Under the pieces are notes generated by a model. It was not told the DNA's origin. It saw only the letters and a program-made list of their open reading frames with translations, and made no database searches. Positions 58,895 to 64,000 of a stretch of DNA of 64,000 bases are shown piece after piece. Every line of letters begins with the position of its first letter. The first letter of the stretch is position 1. The position numbers and the translations under genes were made by a program. Source of the DNA: Gemmata massiliana (lineage in GTDB: Bacteria > Planctomycetota > Planctomycetia > Gemmatales > Gemmataceae); assembly GCF_901538265.1 (NCBI RefSeq), contig NZ_LR593886.1:1-64000 (forward strand), in the 5' to 3' direction.

Positions 58895-59181
58895 AGATCG
58901 CGGCTGCGAACTTACCTCCAATCCCATCTTTGCAAAGGGAAGGGGCTTAAGAACGACCCGCAAGGGCGCCAGATCAGCAGCGCCAAGGTGGTAGACCCGA
59001 CCGGCAAGATGAGCAACCAGTTGAACGCGTTCGAGTGGACGTGGTTGCAGGGTGCGAGTGCCGGCACACAATGACGTTCAGCGACAACAAGGTCACGCGG
59101 TTCATGTGCGATTCGCCCGCGGTTTCGACGAAGGCGTGGCCGGATGACTGGTACCGCCAGCACAACACCCTCTGGGAGTGA
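58895..59181 (+). pseudogene. Degraded gene remnant with frame change
   Basis: One frame (from 58895, stop at 59072-59074) reads GLKNDPQGRQISSAKVVDPT and SNQLNAFEWTWLQGASAG. The +2 frame then continues at ATG 59071 as MTFSDNKVTRFMCDSPAVST and a tail to the TGA at 59179-59181. Joining the two after a base change gives a continuous protein-like sequence, probably the C-terminal half of a lost lipoprotein-type gene. No start codon or signal peptide is visible upstream. This accounts for most of the gap before the LRR gene. Confidence 0.45.
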
Positions 59182-59208
59182 GTCCACGGCCTGGCCGCGG
59201 GGTGAACA

Positions 59209-60924
59209 ATGAGCATTACCGACGACCTACTGGACCACATCCGCATGGCCCCGGAGGACGACGCGGCGAGGCTGGCCATCGCGAACGCACTTGAGGGCCG
59301 CGGCGACCCATACGGAGAGTACATCCGCCTTCAGGTCGGGCTGGCCTCCAATCCGGAGGCGGACGACCGGGCGGCGATGATCGACCGGGTGACCGAACTG
59401 CATCGGGCGCACGCAGCCGCGTGGACGGCACACCTAACTCCGTGGTTCCTCAACTGGTCGTTCGCCCGTGGGTTCGTGGACCGAGTGGTGCTGGACGCGG
59501 CCGTTGCCCCGCACGTGCCTGCTGGCCTGCTCGACCGCACGCCCGTCCGCGAGGTAGTTGTGGTAAACGGGGCCGGCCGGCTCGGTGAGTTGGCCACCGC
59601 TCCGATCCTCTCCCGGTTCAATAGCCTCGACTTCGGCCCGCCAGCGTTCGCAGCTGGCACCGCCGAACTGTCCGATGACGATGTCATCCCGTTTTTTGAG
59701 CGTCTGCCCGTCGGCATCCGTCCGTCCCGGCTGAATCTGGCCGAGAACCCGGTCGGAGCGGCAGGAGTTACCGCCGTCGCGCGGTCGCCGCTGGCCGCCG
59801 GGCTGACCGACCTCGGGTTGGATTTCACGGCGGCCGACGTGGATGCGATAGCGGTCACCCTCGGTGGCCGATTCCCGCGGCTGCGGCGGCTCGGGCTGGT
59901 CGGCACCTCGCTCGCCGACGCCGATGCAGCCCGGTTGCCGGACGCCGCGGGAACCCGATTGGAGCGGCTCGACCTAGGCTCGTCCGGCCTGCCGGCTGAC
60001 GCCCTCGACCGACTGCTCGCGCTCCCGGCCTCCGCCAGCCTCCGCGACCTCGACCTCAACTACTTGGAACTAACCGATCGGACGTTCGACCTCCTCGCTC
60101 GGCTGGCCCCGAGTCTTCGGGCGCTTCATATGTGCGGGTGCAACCTAGCTGGCGTGCGGCTGCGGCGGCTGGCGGCCGCCGGCGTTCTGGGCCGGCTGCT
60201 GGTGCTCGACCTGAGCGGGAACAGGCTGACCGACGCGGACGGGCCGACCTTGATCGCCGCGGTAGCTGCTGGCCCGCTCCGCAAGCTCGTATTCACGGGT
60301 AACGACCTGTCCGCGGCCGCGCTGGCCGACCTGTGCCGGGCTCTGCCGGACACACTCCGGTACATCGATCTGTCGAGTACTCCGTTATCGGCTGTGTTGT
60401 CGGCTGCCGCTGGGTGTGGGCGGCGGTTGGCGGCCGTGGTGGCGAATCAGTGCGGGCTGACGGACGACGACGTGATCCAGTTCGTGGCCGCCCGGCCGGG
60501 CACTGCTCTGCGATTCGTGAGCGCCATCTACAACCAGTTGACGTCGACCGGGGTGGCCGCGGTCCTCGACACCCCAGCTGGCCGGGCAATCGAATGCATT
60601 GACCTGTCCGGCAACCCGATCCGGATCGGGCTGGCAGCGGCGCTGGGGGCAACTGGTGTCCGGCTGACAGAACTCAACCTGTCGAAGACGCGGGTGGGCA
60701 CGGATGAAGTGCTCGCCCTGCTCGAACATCCCGCACTCCACTCGCTTCAGACGCTCGACGTGCGGGACACTGCGGCCGACATACGGGCGGTACAGGCGGC
60801 TGTGGCTGTCCGCGGGACGAACCTGGCTGCCGGCTCCGCCGTTCCGTTTATCGCCGCGCTCAGGGGGGATGTGACCGGCCCGGTCGGTCAATTCAACACC
60901 AGGTCTGCTTCTTCCCTTACATAA
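59209..60924 (+). CDS. TIGR02996-domain leucine-rich-repeat protein
   Basis: The N-terminal about 45 residues (MSITDDLLDHIRMAPEDDAA, then AIANALEGRGDPYGEYIRLQ) form the repeat-companion domain TIGR02996, frequent in Gemmata-type planctomycetes before LRR or HEAT repeats. Residues about 100-560 are leucine-rich repeats of roughly 25-30 residues: LGRLLVLDLSGNRLTDADGP, LRKLVFTGNDLSAAALADLC, LRYIDLSSTPLSAVLSAAAG and LTELNLSKTRVGTDEVLALL. No signal peptide is visible, so it is probably cytoplasmic. Partner unknown. It stops at a hairpin terminator. Confidence 0.86.
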   Translation: MSITDDLLDHIRMAPEDDAARLAIANALEGRGDPYGEYIRLQVGLASNPEADDRAAMIDRVTELHRAHAAAWTAHLTPWFLNWSFARGFVDRVVLDAAVAPHVPAGLLDRTPVREVVVVNGAGRLGELATAPILSRFNSLDFGPPAFAAGTAELSDDDVIPFFERLPVGIRPSRLNLAENPVGAAGVTAVARSPLAAGLTDLGLDFTAADVDAIAVTLGGRFPRLRRLGLVGTSLADADAARLPDAAGTRLERLDLGSSGLPADALDRLLALPASASLRDLDLNYLELTDRTFDLLARLAPSLRALHMCGCNLAGVRLRRLAAAGVLGRLLVLDLSGNRLTDADGPTLIAAVAAGPLRKLVFTGNDLSAAALADLCRALPDTLRYIDLSSTPLSAVLSAAAGCGRRLAAVVANQCGLTDDDVIQFVAARPGTALRFVSAIYNQLTSTGVAAVLDTPAGRAIECIDLSGNPIRIGLAAALGATGVRLTELNLSKTRVGTDEVLALLEHPALHSLQTLDVRDTAADIRAVQAAVAVRGTNLAAGSAVPFIAALRGDVTGPVGQFNTRSASSLT

Positions 60925-60972
60925 GGAGGAGGTTATCAGCCGCCCCCAACATCCCCTCTGATCCTCCTTTTT
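60923..60972 (+). terminator. Terminator of the LRR gene
   Basis: AAGGAGGA (60923-60930) and TCCTCCTT (60962-60969) pair over 8 bp with a 31-base loop, and the right arm runs into TTTTT. The left arm overlaps the LRR stop codon. Confidence 0.68.
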
Positions 60973-61008
60973 GGTATCCTCACACCACCTTTAGTGAGGA
61001 ACCAAACC

Positions 61009-62760
61009 GTGACCAAAGACGACGTTGCCGACGCCCTCGACGAAATCGGTACCCTTCTCGAACTCAAGGGCGAGAACACGTTCCGCACGAACGCCTACCA
61101 CAACGCGGCACGGCTCATTCAACAGTTACCCGGCGACCTGGCGCAGATGGTTGCGGACGGAAAGCTGGCCGAGGTGCGCGGCATCGGTGAAGCGCTCGCA
61201 CTGAAGATCACCACGCTCGTTACGACCGGGAATTTACCGTACCTCGAAGACCTGCGGGCTTCGATTCCGGCGGGCCTTGTGAAGATGCTCCGGCTTCCCG
61301 GACTCGGACCGAAGAAGGTCAAGGCGCTCCACGACCTGCTGAACATCGACTCGATCGAGAAACTGAAGGCCGCGTGCGAGTCGGGCGAGGTCGCGAAGCA
61401 AAAAGGGTTCGGCGCGAAGACCCAGACCCGGATTCTCGAAGGGATCGCGTACATCGACCAAGTCGGACACCGCGTGCGGATCGACCTCGCGCTGCCGCTG
61501 GGCCAGGCGCTCCTCGAACAGATCCGCACGTTCCCGGGAGTCATTCGCGCCGAGTTGTGTGGGAGTCTTCGGCGGCGGAAAGAGACGGTCGCGGACCTCG
61601 ACATCCTGGTGAGTAGCGCGAATGCCCAGCCCATCATGGATGCGTTCGTCAAGATTCCCGAAGTGATCCAGGTCTTGGGGCAGGGGCCGACGAAGTCGAG
61701 TGTGGTCGCCGGGCTACACGTTCACGGCACGAAGGTCACGCTCCAAGCCGATCTCCGCGTCGTTGAAGATACTCAATACCCGTTCGCGCTCCACTACTTT
61801 ACGGGAAGCAAGGAACACAACATTCGGATGCGCCAGCGCGCGATTGACCGCGGTCTCTCGCTCAACGAATACGCACTCGCGAACGAAACGCGCTCGGTCC
61901 CATGCAAGGACGAAGCGGACATCTTCGCCGCGCTCGACCTGCCGTACATTCAGCCCGAACTGCGAGAAGACACCGGAGAGATCGAGGCCGGTGAACTGAA
62001 GAAGCTCCCAGCTCTAGTCGCGGACTCAGACATCCGCGGTGTGTTCCACAACCACACGACCTACAGCGATGGCACCGCGTCCCTCGAAGAGATGGCGCTC
62101 GCGGCAAAGAAACTCGGCTTCGAGTATTTCGGTGTCGGCGACCACTCCCAATCCCTCACGATCGCGCGCGGGCTTCCGTCTAACGTGGTGCGCAAGCAGT
62201 GGGCCGAGATCGATCGCGTGAACGCGAAGCTCGACGGCGTGCGCATCCTGAAAGGCAGCGAGGTGGACATCCTCGAAGACGGGTCACTCGATTACACCGA
62301 TGAACTGCTCGCAGGGTTCGAGTACGTCGTCGCCAGCGTTCACTCGCATTTCGGGATGACGGAAGCCGAAATGACTGCCCGCGTGTGCAAGGCGCTCTCG
62401 CACCCCGCGGTGACGATGCTCGGGCACGCGACCGGGCGCCTGCTACTCAAGCGCGAGGGGTACAAAATCAACCTCGACGAAGTGCTGAAGGTCGCCGCGA
62501 AGCACGGCAAGATGATCGAGATCAACGCCCAACCATCGCGCCTCGATCTCGACTGGAAGTACGTGAAGCAGGCCAAGGCGATGGGGATTCCGATCGTTAT
62601 CAATCCGGACGCTCACAGCACTGGCGAACTGGCGCTCTACACGTTCGGCGTTCAGGTCGCGCGCCGCGGGTGGCTGACGAAGGACGATGTGTTTAACACG
62701 CGCGGGCTCGCCGATGTGATGAAGGAACTCGCGCGCCGAAAGCAGAATCCAATCGTTTGA
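61009..62760 (+). CDS. polX: Family X DNA polymerase/3'-5' exonuclease PolX
   Basis: Bacterial PolX joins a family X polymerase core to a C-terminal PHP exonuclease. The N-terminal 8-kDa/helix-hairpin-helix region has FRTNAYHNAARLIQQLPGDL, EVRGIGEALALKITTLVTTG and LRLPGLGPKKVKALHDLLNI. The polymerase site GSLRRRKETVADLDILVSS carries the two aspartates. The PHP domain has the HNHTTYSDGTASLEEMALAA, GVGDHSQSL and SVHSHFGM metal motifs and NPDAHSTGELALYTFGVQ. GTG 61009 with GAGGAA about 9 bases upstream gives 583 residues. Likely role: gap filling in base excision repair. Confidence 0.93.
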   Translation: MTKDDVADALDEIGTLLELKGENTFRTNAYHNAARLIQQLPGDLAQMVADGKLAEVRGIGEALALKITTLVTTGNLPYLEDLRASIPAGLVKMLRLPGLGPKKVKALHDLLNIDSIEKLKAACESGEVAKQKGFGAKTQTRILEGIAYIDQVGHRVRIDLALPLGQALLEQIRTFPGVIRAELCGSLRRRKETVADLDILVSSANAQPIMDAFVKIPEVIQVLGQGPTKSSVVAGLHVHGTKVTLQADLRVVEDTQYPFALHYFTGSKEHNIRMRQRAIDRGLSLNEYALANETRSVPCKDEADIFAALDLPYIQPELREDTGEIEAGELKKLPALVADSDIRGVFHNHTTYSDGTASLEEMALAAKKLGFEYFGVGDHSQSLTIARGLPSNVVRKQWAEIDRVNAKLDGVRILKGSEVDILEDGSLDYTDELLAGFEYVVASVHSHFGMTEAEMTARVCKALSHPAVTMLGHATGRLLLKREGYKINLDEVLKVAAKHGKMIEINAQPSRLDLDWKYVKQAKAMGIPIVINPDAHSTGELALYTFGVQVARRGWLTKDDVFNTRGLADVMKELARRKQNPIV

Positions 62761-62802
62761 GGCAGATACCCGGAACCGGATATTTGGGGCTGATGGCACG
62801 CA

Positions 62803-63039
62803 TCACGTGATCGTAACCACAAGGTCCGGTTTCCAATCAAAGAGCCTCTGCGAGAAGTCTTCTCCAAAACCGATACTGAGGCGTGGGCTGATGTAACCTT
62901 CGAGTGGGTAGACTACTTTAAGTTGGCCGTCATTACGAACGAGGGCGATCACGCGGTTTCGATGCGGTTCGATGCAGTACAACTCTTCAATTTTCTGCTG
63001 GTTGCAGAACCTCACCATCGTGGTTGTATCCGCGCTCAT
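62803..63039 (-). CDS. Small hypothetical protein, possibly a Uma2-like fragment
   Basis: The 78-codon frame is protein-like (NQQKIEELYCIEPHRNRVIA, LVRNDGQLKVVYPLEGYISP, RLSIGFGEDFSQRLFDWKPD). The EGYISPRLSIGFG part faintly recalls Uma2/DUF820-type sequences seen in Planctomycetes, but the catalytic motifs of that family are absent, so this assignment is weak. A GAGG lies about 7 bases upstream of the start. It lies between convergent polX and the dedA-like gene. Confidence 0.5.
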   Translation of the reverse strand: MSADTTTMVRFCNQQKIEELYCIEPHRNRVIALVRNDGQLKVVYPLEGYISPRLSIGFGEDFSQRLFDWKPDLVVTIT

Positions 63040-63173
63040 CGTGGCGCCTCTGCGTTAGTGGACGTTGCAGTTTACTGGCGCAACAGCGTTCACTTCCAGC
63101 CCGGCTGAAACTCAATTGGAACAGGAAGTGCATTCCTTGTGCGAGGCGGTTCACCGCGCACAGGAGCCGGCAC

Positions 63174-63875
63174 ATGACCGACGCCATTTACTGGTATGTT
63201 TCAATTTTCTTCTGGCTGTTTCTCACTGGCATCGGCATCCCGCCCGCGCCCGAGGAAGCCGGCATCCTGTACGCTGCGAGCGTGAACGCACTCCACTCGG
63301 AAGTCTGGTGGTCGCTGGCTTGGGCCTCGTGCGGGCTTGGGATCATTGCAGCGGACTGCGTGCTTTATGGCGTCGGGTGGAGGTGGGGAGCGAAGTTGTT
63401 CGAGTACCGTTGGGTGCAGAAGGTTCTAAGCAACGAACGGCGCCAGAGACTTGAAGGGCACTTCACACAACACGGGATGAAACTGCTCATCCTGGCGCGC
63501 TTTCTCCCCCCTTTAAGAACGGGCGTGTTCCTCATCGCGGGGGCAACGCGATACTCGTTCGTGAAGTTCCTGATTGCGGACTTGGTCTACGCGGTCGTCG
63601 GAGTTGGTCTGTTCTTCTTTTGTGGAACGTGGATTCTCGCTCTCATTCACCGGTTCGAGAGCACCGCGCTAATTGTCGGAGCGCTGCTGGTGATGGGCTA
63701 CGGCTTGTACATGTACTACCGACTGCTGCGGCGCCGGGAACTGAGAGGCGCATCGGAGGCACCGATTTCTGTCCTTCAAGGACCAGAAGGATCAGTGCCT
63801 CCAGGCGAGCCGGCCAAGAACCCGGCCGCTGCTGTTGCTGCACAACGAGAAGCGCAAACCGTACTCGAAGGGTGA
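63174..63875 (+). CDS. DedA/SNARE-associated (VTT-domain) membrane protein
   Basis: The 233-residue protein has the VTT-domain layout: first re-entrant segment FLTGIGIPPAPEEAGILYAA, GLGIIAADCVLYGVGWRWGA, the R-F-L-P-P motif in LLILARFLPPLRTGVFLIAG, TRYSFVKFLIADLVYAVVGV and a final helix ALIVGALLVMGYGLYMYYRL. DedA proteins act as undecaprenyl-phosphate or phospholipid transporters in the inner membrane. The C-terminal tail is a Pro/Ala-rich extension. ATG 63174 follows AGGAG (63162-63166). Confidence 0.85.
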   Translation: MTDAIYWYVSIFFWLFLTGIGIPPAPEEAGILYAASVNALHSEVWWSLAWASCGLGIIAADCVLYGVGWRWGAKLFEYRWVQKVLSNERRQRLEGHFTQHGMKLLILARFLPPLRTGVFLIAGATRYSFVKFLIADLVYAVVGVGLFFFCGTWILALIHRFESTALIVGALLVMGYGLYMYYRLLRRRELRGASEAPISVLQGPEGSVPPGEPAKNPAAAVAAQREAQTVLEG

Positions 63876-63877
63876 GG

Positions 63878-64000
63878 TTACTTGGCGCGATACTTTGGGT
63901 TTGCGTCCAGGTAGGCCTTCACGCGGTCGGTGCGAGTGATGGCATCGGCGAAGAACGCGACCGCTTGCACGAGCCGGTCATCCGGCTCTGCACAACTGAA
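63878..64000 (-). CDS. Partial gene cut by the window edge (C-terminal 40 codons)
   Basis: The minus strand encodes the end of a protein running beyond position 64000: DDRLVQAVAFFADAITRTDR then VKAYLDANPKYRAK and a TAA at 63880-63878. The segment is helical and charged. No family can be assigned from 40 residues. The stop lies 2 bases from the dedA-like gene, so the pair converges tightly. Confidence 0.6.
   Translation of the reverse strand, partial: FSCAEPDDRLVQAVAFFADAITRTDRVKAYLDANPKYRAK

Overview
The window is a GC-rich bacterial chromosome segment from a planctomycete, most probably a member of the Gemmataceae. The evidence is three DUF1559 prepilin-like proteins with the [20 protein letters not shown] leader, an ECF sigma factor fused to a membrane segment and beta-propeller, TIGR03067-type secreted proteins, a PVC-type dehydrogenase with a C-terminal CxxCH haem domain, a TIGR02996 leucine-rich-repeat protein and a large membrane Ser/Thr kinase with a TPR-like sensor region. 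No phage, transposase or CRISPR array was seen, so this is core chromosome with some decayed genes and short palindromic repeats.

0-5.5 kb is the replication-origin neighbourhood: dnaA (a short form lacking domains I and II), a 331-bp origin-like intergenic region, dnaN, a DciA/DUF721 gene and gyrB. recF is absent from its usual place. The origin candidate has a perfect 23-bp inverted repeat with a DnaA-box-like TTTTCCACA in each arm, a phased TGGCGCGCG array, a DnaA-trio-like CTA/CTG run and an AT-rich stretch. At 55.6-56.7 kb lie parB and two parS-like palindromes, as expected for an origin-proximal centromere.

5.5-11 kb (minus strand): a small lipoprotein, a large proline-rich LysM-like membrane protein directly downstream of rsmH, and an SthA-type transhydrogenase. 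11-30 kb mixes housekeeping genes (nadA, scpB, an isopropylmalate/tartrate dehydrogenase) with envelope and signalling genes (Ser/Thr kinase, bestrophin, DUF420, HEAT-repeat lipoprotein, ECF sigma fusion, two DUF1559 proteins, iron-permease-like protein).

30.4-42.1 kb is almost entirely minus strand: folE, a GlcD/GlcF-type FAD/Fe-S oxidoreductase, moaD-moaE-histidine phosphatase-moaA, a coiled-coil membrane protein, ispF, cysS, then ruvC-ruvA-[TIGR03067 protein]-ruvB. The oxidoreductase gene carries an in-frame palindromic element of 133 bp.

42.3-64 kb: an acyl-CoA dehydrogenase, a DUF1559 protein, a small lipoprotein, the PVC haem-binding dehydrogenase, secreted small proteins, a Tat-exported phosphoesterase, a PIG-V-like membrane glycosyltransferase, tRNA-Pro(UGG), three tandem secreted paralogues, a WD40 protein, parB, a PseG-like gene, frameshifted remnants, an LRR protein, polX, a DedA-family protein and a gene cut by the window edge. 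Strong hairpin terminators separate many of the convergent gene pairs.
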